The notes: generated by a model from the letters alone, not told the origin. Positions 27,151 to 36,145 are shown, counted from the stretch's first letter. The stretch is 64,000 bases of DNA from Falsiroseomonas algicola (GCF_011040385.1 NZ_JAAIKB010000008.1:1-64000); one strand, 5' to 3'. Translations and numbers: made by a program.

Positions 27151-27585
27151 TTACTTCCCCGCGCCCTTGGCGACGAGCGACTTCACCTCATCCATCGCCT
27201 CGGCGAAGCGCTTGTTCAGCAGGCCAAGCGCCTCGGCATTGCTGTTCTGGATGAGGTCCGCGACCTCCTTCATGTTCGCCACGGCCTTCTCATAGGCGGC
27301 CTTCAGCATCTCGGCCTGCTTGGCGGCGCGGGCCTGCGGGCTTTCATTGCCCGCCATGGCGCGCATGGCATCCGTCATCTCGGCCATGGAGGACTGCATG
27401 ATCTCCATGTGGCGGCGGGCGACGGCCTGCGCGCCTTCCAGCGCCACGCGGTTGGCGGCGGAGAGCGCCTCCAGGTTACGGCGCTGGGCCTGGGCCAGGC
27501 CCTCCAGGTCCGGCATGGCGGGCAGGCGGAACTCCGCCAGCATCTTCATCATCTCGTCGGGCTTCATGCCAAAGCGATCGGACAT
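27151..27585 (-). CDS. Phasin-family protein
   Basis: 144 aa, all helical and amphipathic, with the phasin pattern: NLEALSAANRVALEGAQAVA (about 37-56), RRHMEIMQSSMAEM, then AAKQAEMLKAAYEKAVANM and ALGLLNKRFAEAMDEV. Phasins coat polyhydroxyalkanoate granules. GAGGAGC precedes the ATG at 27585. Upstream are a good promoter and two palindromes. No PHA synthase gene is in the window. Confidence 0.9.
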   Translation of the reverse strand: MSDRFGMKPDEMMKMLAEFRLPAMPDLEGLAQAQRRNLEALSAANRVALEGAQAVARRHMEIMQSSMAEMTDAMRAMAGNESPQARAAKQAEMLKAAYEKAVANMKEVADLIQNSNAEALGLLNKRFAEAMDEVKSLVAKGAGK

Positions 27586-27620
27586 GGGACGCGCTCCTCA
27601 CGGTTGGTTCGATGGGCGGT

Positions 27621-27648
27621 TCTATAGTCCACACGCCGTGCGTGTAAC
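27621..27648 (-). promoter_or_regulatory. Phasin promoter (-35 GTTACA, -10 TATAGA)
   Basis: On the minus strand GTTACA (27643-27648) and TATAGA (27621-27626) are separated by 16 bp. The -10 lies 36 bp before the phasin ATG. The palindrome at 27631-27645 fills the spacer. Confidence 0.55.
27631..27645. promoter_or_regulatory. Operator palindrome inside the phasin promoter
   Basis: ACACGC-CGT-GCGTGT, a perfect 6-3-6 palindrome between -35 and -10. A bound protein would block the polymerase. A TGC/GCA-type core is known for PhaR sites in alphaproteobacteria (CTGC-N3-GCAG form); here the match is partial. Confidence 0.5.
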
Positions 27649-27653
27649 AGCGT

Positions 27654-27674
27654 TTTTTGTGCAGTGCACAAAAA
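27654..27674. promoter_or_regulatory. Perfect 21-bp palindrome upstream of the phasin promoter
   Basis: TTTTTGTGC-AGT-GCACAAAAA: 9-bp arms with a 3-base centre; the TGC-N3-GCA core is PhaR-like. It starts 6 bp upstream of the -35 box and ends 12 bp before the stop of the TetR-like gene. Confidence 0.6.
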
Positions 27675-27686
27675 TGGCAGGGTTGG

Positions 27687-28313
27687 TCAGGTGAAGCTGT
27701 CCGGTGAGGCGCCGTCGGCCGATGGCGGGGCCAGGTCGCCGGCCTCCAGATTCAGGCTGCGCGCGGTCTGCTCCGCGCGGTCCAGTGCCTTGTCCAGCGC
27801 CGCCATGGTGGCGGCCATGTCCGTGGTCTCGTCCTTGGACCAGGCGCGGATGGTGGCGAACCAGACGCCGGTGAGGCCGGCGGCGCGGAGGTTGCCCTGC
27901 ACCCCGGTCGAATCGAGTTCCGCCGCATCCAGGAAGCGCTTCATGGTCCCGTGCAGGACCGGCCCCATGGCGACGGCCAGCACCGGGTCCGTCCACATGT
28001 CGTTGGCCAGGCGCAGCATGCCGGCGCGATGCGGGACCAGCGCATCGATGCCCCGCATCACCACGTCGAACAGCCGGTCCCGTGGCGTGCCGCCCTGCCC
28101 CGGCACCGTGCCGGTCGCCACGGTGTCGGCGACGGTATCGGCGTGCAGCCGCAGCAGGTCGAGGCGGGAGGGAAAGCGTCGCGCCAACTCCCCGGCGCGA
28201 AGGCCGGAGGCGGTGGCCAGGCGGCCAAGGGTGACGCCCCGCCAGCCGTGATCCGCGATCACGGCGAAGAGGCCATCGAGAAGGCGGGAGTCAGGAGTGC
28301 CGGGCGTGTCCAT
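27687..28313 (-). CDS. TetR/COQ9-like regulatory protein
   Basis: 208 aa. N-terminal helix-turn-helix: DGLFAVIADHGWRGVTLGRL then ATASGLRAGELARRFPSR (about 12-48). The C-terminal part with NLRAAGLTGVWFATIRAW and ATMAALDKALDRAEQ resembles TetR proteins of the COQ9-related type. It could therefore be a repressor or a lipid-binding COQ9 homolog. The ATG at 28313 is used; a TTG 36 bp upstream is also open. It lies just upstream of the phasin palindromes, so it is a candidate binder. Confidence 0.65.
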   Translation of the reverse strand: MDTPGTPDSRLLDGLFAVIADHGWRGVTLGRLATASGLRAGELARRFPSRLDLLRLHADTVADTVATGTVPGQGGTPRDRLFDVVMRGIDALVPHRAGMLRLANDMWTDPVLAVAMGPVLHGTMKRFLDAAELDSTGVQGNLRAAGLTGVWFATIRAWSKDETTDMAATMAALDKALDRAEQTARSLNLEAGDLAPPSADGASPDSFT

Positions 28314-28356
28314 GCCCCTGATGGTGGGGGCGCCGGGCGCGCTCGCCAATGGGAAT

Positions 28357-29157
28357 CTAGCCCGCGAGTTCGCGTGACCGCGCCGTGGCGGCCGCGATGG
28401 CGCGGGAGATGTGGCCGGGCCAGGCCGCCTCCTCCATCAGCACCGCCAGCGCGCGCTCCGTCGTGCCCTTGGGGCTGGTGACGTTCTTGCGGAGCTGCGC
28501 CGCATCCTCCGTACTGGCCGCCAGCAGCGCGCCCGATCCCGCGACGGTGCTGCGGGCCATGCGGCGGGCGAGGTCGGCCGGGATGCCCTGCTCGATCGCC
28601 GCGCGCTCCAGCAGCTCCGCCAGCAGGAAGACATAGGCCGGGCCGCCGCCCGACACCGCCGTGACGGGGTCGAGCAGCCCTTCCTCCTCCACCCAGGCGA
28701 TCTCCCCGGTCGCGGCCAGCAGCGTATCGGCGAGCGCCCGCTGCGTGGCGGAGACGGCAGGCGCCGCAAAGGCCACGGTGAAGCCCTGCCGCACGGCGGC
28801 CGGCGTGTTCGGCATGGCGCGGACCACCGCCGCCCCCTGCCCCAGCAGCCCCTGCATGAAGGCGACCGTCTTGCCGGCCATGATGGAGACGAAGACGGCC
28901 GAGCCCGCGAAGCGCGCCTGCAGCGGCAGGGTCGCGGCCGCTTCCTGCGGCTTGGTGGCCAGGATCACGGCGGCGGGGGCGAAGCCTGCCGGGATCTCCG
29001 CCACGTCCCGCAGCAGGGTCGCGCCCGGGAAGGGGCCGGTGGCGAAGGGATCGACGATGATCGTCTCGCCGAGCCCCTTCTCTCGCCAGCCCGCGAGCAT
29101 GGCGCCGCCCATCTTGCCGCAGCCGATGAGGAGGAGGGGGGGAAGGGTCTCGGTCAT
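28357..29157 (-). CDS. proC: Pyrroline-5-carboxylate reductase
   Basis: 266 aa, normal length. NAD(P)-binding LLIGCGKMGGAMLAGW at the start, VILATKP near 65, RAMPNTPAAVRQG near 115, and the signature VSGGGPAYVFLLAELLE near 165 with the C-terminal RKNVTSPKGTTERAL. It catalyses the last step of proline synthesis. A 6-bp hairpin containing the only purine-rich site sits directly before the ATG. Confidence 0.96.
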   Translation of the reverse strand: MTETLPPLLLIGCGKMGGAMLAGWREKGLGETIIVDPFATGPFPGATLLRDVAEIPAGFAPAAVILATKPQEAAATLPLQARFAGSAVFVSIMAGKTVAFMQGLLGQGAAVVRAMPNTPAAVRQGFTVAFAAPAVSATQRALADTLLAATGEIAWVEEEGLLDPVTAVSGGGPAYVFLLAELLERAAIEQGIPADLARRMARSTVAGSGALLAASTEDAAQLRKNVTSPKGTTERALAVLMEEAAWPGHISRAIAAATARSRELAG

Positions 29158-29173
29158 GGGGGATTTGTCCCCC
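29158..29173 (-). promoter_or_regulatory. Hairpin directly before the proC start codon
   Basis: In the transcript GGGGGA-CAAA-TCCCCC folds into a 6-bp stem touching the ATG. It buries the likely ribosome-binding purines. Confidence 0.45.
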
Positions 29174-29217
29174 GCCGCGCCCTGCCCCGCAAGAGTCAGG
29201 CCCGCAAGAGTCCGGCC

Positions 29218-29724
29218 CTACGCCTCTCCCACGCAGTCCAGCATCGCCGCCTGCAGCGCATCCGCCGGCGCCTTGCCGCCCCAGAGGACGAACTGGAAGG
29301 CCGGGAAGAAGCGCTCGCATTCCGTGATGGCGATGTCGACCATGTCCTCCAGGCTCTCGGCGGAGGCACCGGGCGCACCGCGGAGCAGCACGGAATGGCG
29401 GAAGACCGGCACGCCATCGTCGCTGTCGATGCCGAAATGGCCGATCCACAGCTTCTCATTGGCCAGGGCCAGCAATTCGAACAGCCTCTCCCGCTTTCCC
29501 GCCGGCACCTTCATGTCGAAGGTGCAGGAGAAATGCATGGCGCTGATCTCATGCGACCAGGAGAAATAGAGGCCATAGTCGCACCATTTGCCGGGCGCCT
29601 CGGCGGCCATCTCGCTGTCGGAGCGGCGGTCGAAGGCCCATTCATTGGCCGCGACGATCTGCTCCAGCACATCGAGGGGATTGGCGGCCCGGTCGCGTTC
29701 CTCGTAACCGAGATAGGCGGACAT
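29218..29724 (-). CDS. YbjN-domain protein
   Basis: 168 aa. It has NPLDVLEQIVAANEWAFDRR, DYGLYFSWSHEISAMHF, LFELLALANEKLWIGHFGID and the C-terminal CERFFPAFQFVLWGGK, typical of alphaproteobacterial YbjN proteins related to secretion-chaperone folds. YbjN affects motility and stress in enterobacteria; the role here is unknown. ATG 29724 opens the conserved N-terminus. It runs towards proC with a 60-bp gap on the same strand. Confidence 0.82.
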   Translation of the reverse strand: MSAYLGYEERDRAANPLDVLEQIVAANEWAFDRRSDSEMAAEAPGKWCDYGLYFSWSHEISAMHFSCTFDMKVPAGKRERLFELLALANEKLWIGHFGIDSDDGVPVFRHSVLLRGAPGASAESLEDMVDIAITECERFFPAFQFVLWGGKAPADALQAAMLDCVGEA

Positions 29725-29874
29725 CGCGGCACCTCCTTCGTCCGATCGGCAGCGCCGACCCCCAAGGTATAGGGGGTCAGGCACCCCGAATCGCCACTAG
29801 GGGTAGACTACGCAACCGCAAAACGCGGCTGCAAGCGTCGGTTCCGCGAAGCCGGCCAAAGAGTTGTGGACGAA

Positions 29875-29905
29875 TCCGGGCATGGCATCGAAGCCATGGC
29901 CCGGA
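29875..29905 (-). terminator. Hairpin terminator after ubiK-like gene
   Basis: TCCGGGCATGGC (29875-29886) pairs with GCCATGGCCCGGA (29893-29905) with one bulged base and loop ATCGAA. It begins 9 bp beyond the stop of the minus-strand gene. Confidence 0.6.
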
Positions 29906-29914
29906 ACCCGGCGC

Positions 29915-30304
29915 TCACTCGCCGTTCGCCGCGCCGGTCGGGTCGTTTGCCGGCGGATGGGGGTGGGCGGTGCGCGTCTCGATCTCCGCCAGGCGGGCTT
30001 CGAGCCCCGACATCGCCTCGATCCGTGCTTCCAGCGCGACCACCTTGGCCTCCAGCGCCTCCGCCTGTTCCCGTGCCCGACGAGCCACTTCCAACGCCGC
30101 GTCCAGGTCTTCCCGCTTCACCAGGTCCAGGCGCTGGACCATGGCGTCGAGCTGCGCGCGGCCCATCGCCTCGGCTTCCTGCCGCGCGCCGGCCAGCACG
30201 CTGAAGGCACCACCCGCCATGCCGGCCAGATCGTCGAACAGCCCCCGCTTGCCGCCACCAGATCCGCCCGCGGCACCACCACCCGACCCCGTTCCGCTGT
30301 TCAT
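29915..30304 (-). CDS. ubiK: Accessory ubiquinone biosynthesis factor, UbiK/BMFP family
   Basis: 129 aa. After a Gly/Ser-rich start comes GLFDDLAGMAGGAFSVL, then VQRLDLVKREDLDAALEVAR and a coiled coil ALEAKVVALEARIEA to LEARLAEIE, the BMFP (brucella membrane fusogenic protein) pattern. E. coli UbiK is a shorter trimeric coiled coil helping ubiquinone synthesis. Symbol assignment rests on family only. Divergent from the heptose epimerase gene. Confidence 0.75.
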   Translation of the reverse strand: MNSGTGSGGGAAGGSGGGKRGLFDDLAGMAGGAFSVLAGARQEAEAMGRAQLDAMVQRLDLVKREDLDAALEVARRAREQAEALEAKVVALEARIEAMSGLEARLAEIETRTAHPHPPANDPTGAANGE

Positions 30305-30482
30305 CACGACACTCCCAACCGGTGAAACCGCTTCTGTCCCGCGCGCGTCATCGCGGCCTATACGCAGCCCGAAGCCGCAGCCTATACCCGCCCCCGACCG
30401 CGGCCCCAACCGCGACCCGGCGCCCGGCCCATGCCGTGCCCGGACCCATCGATCAAGCCGCGAGGCGAGAGGACAACCGCCG

Positions 30483-31475
30483 ATGTATCTGGTCACGGGC
30501 GGCGCCGGTTTCATCGGCTCCAACCTCGTCGCCGCGCTCTGTGACCGGGGCGAGGAGGTGATGGTCGTGGACCGCCTCCGCCATGGCGATCCGGGGCGGG
30601 AGAAGTGGCGCAACATCGCCAAGCACCCGATCGCCGGCATCCTGCCGCCGGAGGAGCTGGAGGATTTCTGGTCCGAGGACCCGGATGTGGAGGCGGTGCT
30701 CCACATGGGCGCCATCAGCGCCACTACCGCGACCGATGGCGACCTGGTGGCGGCCACCAACTTCACCCTGCCGCTCTGGCTCTGGGCCGTCTGCGCGGAA
30801 CGCGGCGTGCCGCTGATCTACGCCTCCTCCGCCGCCACCTATGGCGACGGCGCGCAGGGCTTCGCGGATGACGAGGCGCAGGCCGCGCTGGCCGGGCTCC
30901 GGCCGCTCAACCTCTATGGCTGGTCGAAGCTGGCCTTCGATCGCCGGGTCGCGGATATGCTGGAACGCGGCGTGCCCGCGCCGCCGCAATGGGCGGGGCT
31001 GCGCTTCTTCAACGTCTACGGCCCCAACGAATACCACAAGGGCCGCATGGCAAGCGTCGTCTTCCACAAGTTCCATGAGGCCCGCGGCGGCGCCCCTGCG
31101 CGCCTGTTCCGGTCCGACCGCGACGGCGTCGCGGATGGGGAGCAGATGCGCGACTTCGTGCATGTGGATGACTGCGTCGCCGCCATGCTCTGGCTGATCG
31201 ACAACCCGCAGGTCAGCGGGTTGTTCAATGTCGGCTCCGGCCAGGCGCGCAGCTTCCTCGACCTGGTGCGCGCCATGTTCGCAGGCATGGGGGAGCAGGA
31301 GCGGATCGAGTTCATCGACATGCCCGCCGACCTCCGCGGCAAGTACCAGTATTTCACCGAGGCTCCGATGGAGAAGCTGCGCGCGGCAGGCTTCGACCGG
31401 CCGGCGACCTCGCTCGAGGACGGCGTCGGCCGCTATGTCCGCGACTTCCTCATGCAATCCGACCCGCACCGCTGA
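30483..31475 (+). CDS. rfaD: ADP-L-glycero-D-manno-heptose-6-epimerase
   Basis: 330 aa NAD(P)-dependent epimerase (also called hldD). MYLVTGGAGFIGSNLVAAL at the start, ASSAATYGDG with the Ser/Thr site, NLYGWSKLAFD (YxxxK), and FFNVYGPNEYHKGRMAS, a hallmark of this enzyme. It makes the heptose precursor of the lipopolysaccharide inner core. 7 bp before lgt in the same direction. Confidence 0.93.
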   Translation: MYLVTGGAGFIGSNLVAALCDRGEEVMVVDRLRHGDPGREKWRNIAKHPIAGILPPEELEDFWSEDPDVEAVLHMGAISATTATDGDLVAATNFTLPLWLWAVCAERGVPLIYASSAATYGDGAQGFADDEAQAALAGLRPLNLYGWSKLAFDRRVADMLERGVPAPPQWAGLRFFNVYGPNEYHKGRMASVVFHKFHEARGGAPARLFRSDRDGVADGEQMRDFVHVDDCVAAMLWLIDNPQVSGLFNVGSGQARSFLDLVRAMFAGMGEQERIEFIDMPADLRGKYQYFTEAPMEKLRAAGFDRPATSLEDGVGRYVRDFLMQSDPHR

Positions 31476-31482
31476 GGGCTTG

Positions 31483-32283
31483 ATGCTGTTCGCCCTTCCC
31501 TTCCCGATGATCGACCCCGTGCTGGTCGAGATCGGTCCCTTCGCCCTCCGCTGGTATGCGCTCGCCTATATCGCCGGCATCGTGCTGGGCTGGCTGCTGG
31601 CGCGGCGCATGGTGGCGCTGGCGCCGCGCGTCGCGACGCAGGAACAGGTGGATGATTTCGTCACCTGGGCGACGCTCGGCGTCATCCTGGGCGGGCGGCT
31701 CGGCTATGTCCTGTTCTACCGCCCCGGCTACTACCTGACCGCGCCGCATGAGGCGCTCTATGTCTGGCAGGGCGGCATGTCCTTCCACGGCGGCATGCTC
31801 GGCGTCATCGTCGCCGCGCTGTGGTTCTGCCGCCGCCAGGGCCTGAACCCGCTGGCCTTCGGGGACCGCATCGCGCCGGTGGTGCCGATCGGCCTGTTCT
31901 TCGGGCGGCTGGCCAACTTCATCAATGGCGAGCTCTGGGGCCGCGTCTCCGACGTGCCCTGGGCCATGGTCTTCCCGACCGGCGGGCCGGATCCGCGGCA
32001 CCCGAGCCAGCTCTACCAGGCGGGGATGGAGGGCATCGTCCTCTTCATCCTGCTGCAGATCCTGGTCCGCCAGCCCGCGCTGCGGGACCGGCCGGGCTTC
32101 CTCACCGGCACCTTCCTGGCGGGCTATGGCGTGGCGCGTTTCATCGGCGAGTTCTTCCGCCAGCCCGACGCGCATCTCGGCTTCCTCTTCGCCGGCGCCA
32201 CCATGGGGCAGTTGCTGTCGCTGCCGATGATCGCGGCGGGGCTGTTCCTCATCGCCCGCTCGCGCCGCGCCGCCGCAGTTTGA
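31483..32283 (+). CDS. lgt: Prolipoprotein diacylglyceryl transferase
   Basis: 266 aa, seven transmembrane segments. The signature GLFFGRLANFINGELWGR is at about 130-147; RWYALAYIAGI and HPSQLYQAGMEG are also diagnostic. It attaches diacylglycerol to lipobox cysteines of prolipoproteins, several of which are encoded in this window. Start ATG at 31483; stop overlaps the methyltransferase start (TGATG). Confidence 0.96.
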   Translation: MLFALPFPMIDPVLVEIGPFALRWYALAYIAGIVLGWLLARRMVALAPRVATQEQVDDFVTWATLGVILGGRLGYVLFYRPGYYLTAPHEALYVWQGGMSFHGGMLGVIVAALWFCRRQGLNPLAFGDRIAPVVPIGLFFGRLANFINGELWGRVSDVPWAMVFPTGGPDPRHPSQLYQAGMEGIVLFILLQILVRQPALRDRPGFLTGTFLAGYGVARFIGEFFRQPDAHLGFLFAGATMGQLLSLPMIAAGLFLIARSRRAAAV

Positions 32284-33284
32284 TGGAGCGTCTCGACCGC
32301 TTCATGGCCCGGGCGGTCGCGGCCTACTACGCTCGCCCCGCGACGCCCTTCGGCCGGGGCGGCGACTTCACCACCGCGCCCGAGATCAGCCAGGCCTTCG
32401 GGGAGGTCTTGGGCGCCTGGGCCGCCGTGGTGTGGGAGAAGATGGGTCGTCCCGATCCCGTGCTGCTGGTGGAATGCGGCCCGGGGCGCGGCACGCTGAT
32501 GGCCGATGCGCTGCGCGCCGCGGCCGACGTGGCCCCCGCCTTCCGCGCCGCGCTGCGTCTGCATCTGGTGGAAACCTCTCCCGCCCTGCGGGAGGCGCAG
32601 CGCCGCGCGCTGGGCGATGCCGTCACGGCCTGGCACGACGACCTCGCCGCCCTCCCCCCCGGCCCGATGCTGCTGCTGGCCAATGAGTTCCTGGACGCGC
32701 TGCCGATCCGGCAATTCGTCCGCCGCGGGGCTGGCTGGGCGGAGCGCCATGTCGAGGCCGGCGCCTTCGTCGAGCAACCTACCTCGGACGCCCCCCGCTG
32801 GCCCGCCGAGGCGCCGGAAGGCGCGGTGCGGGAGGTTTCCGATGCTGCCGAGGGCATCGTCGTCTCCCTTGCCACGCGCCTGGCCACCCAGGGCGGCGCG
32901 GCGCTGTTCATCGACTACGGCCCGGCCTCCTCCTGCCTGGGCGAGAGCCTGCAGGCCGTCTCCGGCCAGCGCGGCGGCCTCGATCCGCTCGCCGATCCCG
33001 GCTCCGTGGACCTGACCGCCCATGTCGATTTCGCCGCGCTCGCCGCCGTGGCGCGGGAGGCCGGCGCCGCCGCGCAGGGCCCGCTGCCGCAGGGCCTGCT
33101 GCTCCAGCGCCTCGGCCTCATGACCCGCGCCGCCATGCTCGCCCAGTCCCGCCCGCGCCTGGCCGGCGACATCCTGAGTGGCGCGGAACGGCTGGTCGCG
33201 GCGGAGGGGATGGGTCGCCTGTTCAAGGCCCTGGCCCTCTGCGACCCTGCCCTCGCCCCCCTGCCTGGATTCGAGACGCCATGA
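32283..33284 (+). CDS. SAM-dependent methyltransferase, MidA/NDUFAF7 family
   Basis: 333 aa. The family opening FGRGGDFTTAPEISQAFGE (about 20-38), the SAM motif LVECGPGRGTLMADALRA, LLANEFLDALPIRQFV, and the ALFIDYGPA stretch. The mitochondrial homolog NDUFAF7 dimethylates an arginine of complex I subunit NDUFS2; the bacterial target is presumed similar. Fits tightly between lgt and pgeF, an order seen across alphaproteobacteria. Confidence 0.88.
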   Translation: MERLDRFMARAVAAYYARPATPFGRGGDFTTAPEISQAFGEVLGAWAAVVWEKMGRPDPVLLVECGPGRGTLMADALRAAADVAPAFRAALRLHLVETSPALREAQRRALGDAVTAWHDDLAALPPGPMLLLANEFLDALPIRQFVRRGAGWAERHVEAGAFVEQPTSDAPRWPAEAPEGAVREVSDAAEGIVVSLATRLATQGGAALFIDYGPASSCLGESLQAVSGQRGGLDPLADPGSVDLTAHVDFAALAAVAREAGAAAQGPLPQGLLLQRLGLMTRAAMLAQSRPRLAGDILSGAERLVAAEGMGRLFKALALCDPALAPLPGFETP

Positions 33285-34045
33285 ACCCCGGCTACCTGAC
33301 CGGCTCCCTTTCCGTGCCGCATGCCTTCTTCACCCGCCAGGGCGGCGTTTCCTCCGGCGCCTTCGCCTCGCTCAACTGCTCCCTCTCATCCCCCGACGAT
33401 CCGGAGGCGGTGCGCCGCAACCGCGCCGCGGCGGCTGCGGTGCTGGGGGGCGGGCCGGGCGACCTGCTCGGCCTCTACCAGGTGCATGGCGTGGCGGTGG
33501 CGGATGGGCGCCAGCCCTGGGACGATGGCAGCCGCCCCCGGGCCGATGCGGTGGTGACGGACCGGCCGGGCCAGGTGCTTTCCGTGGTGACGGCGGATTG
33601 CGCGCCCGTCCTTTTCGCCGATGCCGAGGCCGGCGTCGTCGCCGCCGCCCATGCGGGCTGGCGCGGTGCCGTGGCGGGGGTGCTGGAAGCGACCCTCGAC
33701 GCCATGGAAGCGCTCGGCGCCAACCGCGCGCGGATCGCGGCCCTGGTCGGCCCCTGCATCGGCCAGGCGAGCTACGAGGTCGGCCCCGATCTGCGGGAGG
33801 AGGTGCTGGCGCATGACGCCGCCGATGCCCGCTTCTTCGCCGACGGCGCGCGTCAGGACCGGTGGCAGTTCGACCTCGCGGGGTATTGCGTGGCCCGGCT
33901 TGCCGCCGCCGGGGCGGGGGAGTCCCGGGCGCTGATGGTGGATACGCTGGCGGCGGAGGATCGCTTCTTCAGCCATCGCCGGCGGACGCTGGCTGGCGGC
34001 GGGCCGATCGGGCACCAACTCTCCGCCATCGCGCTACCTCGGTGA
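33281..34045 (+). CDS. pgeF: Purine nucleoside phosphorylase/laccase-domain protein (YfiH family)
   Basis: 254 aa. HAFFTRQGGVSSGAFASLN near residue 13, LGLYQVHGVAV, VVTADCAPVLFADA (catalytic Cys), AAHAGWRGAVAG (metal-binding His) and VGPCIGQASYEVG. The family (DUF152) acts on purine nucleosides and, in E. coli, edits peptidoglycan precursors. ATGA overlap with the preceding methyltransferase. Confidence 0.9.
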   Translation: MNPGYLTGSLSVPHAFFTRQGGVSSGAFASLNCSLSSPDDPEAVRRNRAAAAAVLGGGPGDLLGLYQVHGVAVADGRQPWDDGSRPRADAVVTDRPGQVLSVVTADCAPVLFADAEAGVVAAAHAGWRGAVAGVLEATLDAMEALGANRARIAALVGPCIGQASYEVGPDLREEVLAHDAADARFFADGARQDRWQFDLAGYCVARLAAAGAGESRALMVDTLAAEDRFFSHRRRTLAGGGPIGHQLSAIALPR

Positions 34046-34049
34046 TGCC

Positions 34050-34118
34050 ATGCCCTACGTCGTCATGTTCATGGTGCTGATGATGCTGACCCTGATGGTT
34101 TCCTGTGTCATCGCGTAG
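34050..34118 (+). CDS. Possible 22-residue hydrophobic leader or membrane peptide
   Basis: ATG 34050 to TAG 34118 encodes [20 protein letters not shown] plus IA. It fills the pgeF-lipoprotein gap and overlaps the GTG start of the lipoprotein gene by 14 bp. That GTG lacks a ribosome site, so translation may be coupled. Could equally be chance; no homolog recognised. Confidence 0.35.
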   Translation: MPYVVMFMVLMMLTLMVSCVIA

Positions 34119-35085
34119 CGGGCGCCGCGCCCTTCTCGCGGCGCTGGCGCCGATCGCGCTGGCCGCCTGCGGCGACCTGCCGCAGCCCTTCCGCGGCCGG
34201 CCAGGCCAGGTGGCGCGGCAGCTCCGCCGGCCGCCGGGCTACCGCGTGGCGATTCCCCCCTCCGCCCAGGCCATGCTGACGGATGGCGATTCCGCCGCCT
34301 TCGCCCGTGCCATGGCCGAAGCCCTGGTGGCGCAGGAAGTCCCCGCCGTGGCCGCGGACCCGCTGCCGCTGGACTGGCAGCTGATCGTGGGGGCGGAGCG
34401 CGACGGCGCGGTGGTCACGCCCCGCTTCGCCCTGACCAACGGCGATGGCGTGGCGCTCGGCATGCTGGTCGGCCGCCCGGTGCCGGCCCGCGAATGGGCG
34501 GATGGCAATGCCCAGCTTTTCACCCGCGTGGCCACCGAAGCCGCGCCCCGCCTGGCCGACCTGCTCTCCCGCATCGAGGCCCAGGCCCGCACCGGCGACG
34601 AGCGCGCCGCCGGGTCCGGCGCGCCGGTCATGCGCCTGCTGCCGGTGCGGGGCGCGCCGGGCGATGGCAACCGCAGCCTGACCGCGAAGATGAAGGACAG
34701 CCTGGCCGCGCTGGGCTTCCAGGTGCAGGACCAGGCGGAGGGCGCCGACTTCGCCGTCTCCGGCGAGGTCACCATGACCGCCGTCGGGCGCGGCCTGCAG
34801 CGCGTGGAGATCGTCTGGACGGTGTCGCGCCGTGATGGCCAGGATCTCGGCCGCGTCGCGCAGCTCAATGAGGTGCCGGCCGGCACGCTGAACGGCCTCT
34901 GGGGCGATGTCGCCTTCGTGGTGGCGGAGGAAGCGGCGGGCGGCGTGCGCGACGTCGTCTTCAATGCCGGCGGGATCGGCGAAAGGTCCGCCCCGCCGCC
35001 GACTGCCGCCGCACCCGGCCCGCCGGCGGCGACGCCCGCGTCCACGGCCAGGCCCCGCCGACCGGCGCGCCCCGCCCCTGGCTGA
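34105..35085 (+). CDS. Lipoprotein, unknown function
   Basis: 326 aa starting at GTG. Lipobox LAAC near residue 21. The mature part begins [18 protein letters not shown] and has [20 protein letters not shown] and a repeated two-part layout: residues 50-160 and 175-290 ([30 protein letters not shown]). A Pro/Ala tail closes it. No family recognised. No ATG gives the signal peptide, which supports GTG. Confidence 0.75.
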   Translation: MSSRSGRRALLAALAPIALAACGDLPQPFRGRPGQVARQLRRPPGYRVAIPPSAQAMLTDGDSAAFARAMAEALVAQEVPAVAADPLPLDWQLIVGAERDGAVVTPRFALTNGDGVALGMLVGRPVPAREWADGNAQLFTRVATEAAPRLADLLSRIEAQARTGDERAAGSGAPVMRLLPVRGAPGDGNRSLTAKMKDSLAALGFQVQDQAEGADFAVSGEVTMTAVGRGLQRVEIVWTVSRRDGQDLGRVAQLNEVPAGTLNGLWGDVAFVVAEEAAGGVRDVVFNAGGIGERSAPPPTAAAPGPPAATPASTARPRRPARPAPG

Positions 35086-35212
35086 AGGGCGGCCATGCGC
35101 CCCCGTCATCGGCGCGCGATGGACACCCAACCGTCACGTTGCTACCAACCCGCCCGTCGCGGCGGGCGTTCTCCGGCGCGGCACCCTCCCTTCCCCCCGG
35201 GGTTCGTGTCGC

Positions 35213-36145
35213 ATGAAGATCATCGCCTGCAACAGCAACCGCCCCCTCGCCGAGGCGGTGGCATCGGCGCTGGGCATCCCGCTGACCCAGGCTTCCGTGC
35301 GGCGCTTCGCCGACATGGAGATCTTCTGCGAGATCCATGAGAATGTTCGTGGCGAGGATGTCTTCGTGGTGCAGTCCACGAGCTACCCCGCCAATGACAA
35401 CCTGATGGAGCTGCTGATCATGCTGGACGCGCTGAAGCGCGGCAGCGCGCGGCGCATCACGGCGGTCATCCCCTATTTCGGCTATGCGCGGCAGGACCGG
35501 AAATCGGGCCCCCGCACGCCGATCTCCGCCAAGCTGGTGGCGAACCTGATCACCGCGGCCGGCGCCAACCGCGTGCTGACGATGGATCTTCACGCCGCGC
35601 AGATCCAGGGCTTCTTCGACATCCCCGTCGACAACCTCTTCGCCGCGCCGCTGTTTGCCCGCGACATCCAGGAGCGTTTCGCGGGCCGCGACCTGATGGT
35701 GGTCTCGCCGGATGTCGGCGGCGTGGTCCGCGCCCGCGCCATCGCCGCGCGCATCCACACCGACCTCGCCATCATCGACAAGCGCCGCCCCCGCGCCGGC
35801 GTCTCCGAAGTGATGAACGTGATCGGCGAGGTCGAAGGCCGGCACTGCATCCTGGTGGACGACATCGTCGATAGCGGCGGCACGCTCTGCAACGCGGCGG
35901 AGGCGCTGCTGAAGAACGGCGCCAAGTCGGCCAGCGTCTACGTCACGCATGGCGTCTTCTCCGGCGGTGCGGTGGCGCGCGTCGGCGCCGCGGCGATCGA
36001 GCACATGATCGTCACGGACAGCATCCTGGCGACCGAGGCCGTGCGCGTCAGCCGCAACATCAAGCAGCTGACCATCGCGCCCCTGCTGGCCGAGGCGATG
36101 AAGCGCATCAGCGAGGAAAGCTCGGTCTCCACGCTGTTCAACTGA
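35213..36145 (+). CDS. prs: Ribose-phosphate pyrophosphokinase
   Basis: 310 aa, standard length. PFADMEIF-like [12 protein letters not shown] near 28-39, ATP/ribose-binding [18 protein letters not shown], the metal-binding [15 protein letters not shown], and the PRPP loop [19 protein letters not shown]. It forms PRPP for nucleotides, His, Trp and NAD. A weak hairpin (35149-35166) lies upstream. Followed by two small genes. Confidence 0.97.
   Translation: MKIIACNSNRPLAEAVASALGIPLTQASVRRFADMEIFCEIHENVRGEDVFVVQSTSYPANDNLMELLIMLDALKRGSARRITAVIPYFGYARQDRKSGPRTPISAKLVANLITAAGANRVLTMDLHAAQIQGFFDIPVDNLFAAPLFARDIQERFAGRDLMVVSPDVGGVVRARAIAARIHTDLAIIDKRRPRAGVSEVMNVIGEVEGRHCILVDDIVDSGGTLCNAAEALLKNGAKSASVYVTHGVFSGGAVARVGAAAIEHMIVTDSILATEAVRVSRNIKQLTIAPLLAEAMKRISEESSVSTLFN

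Noticed and set aside
35149-35166. Terminator or regulatory hairpin before prs
   Set aside because: Only six base pairs and no T tract; too weak to call.
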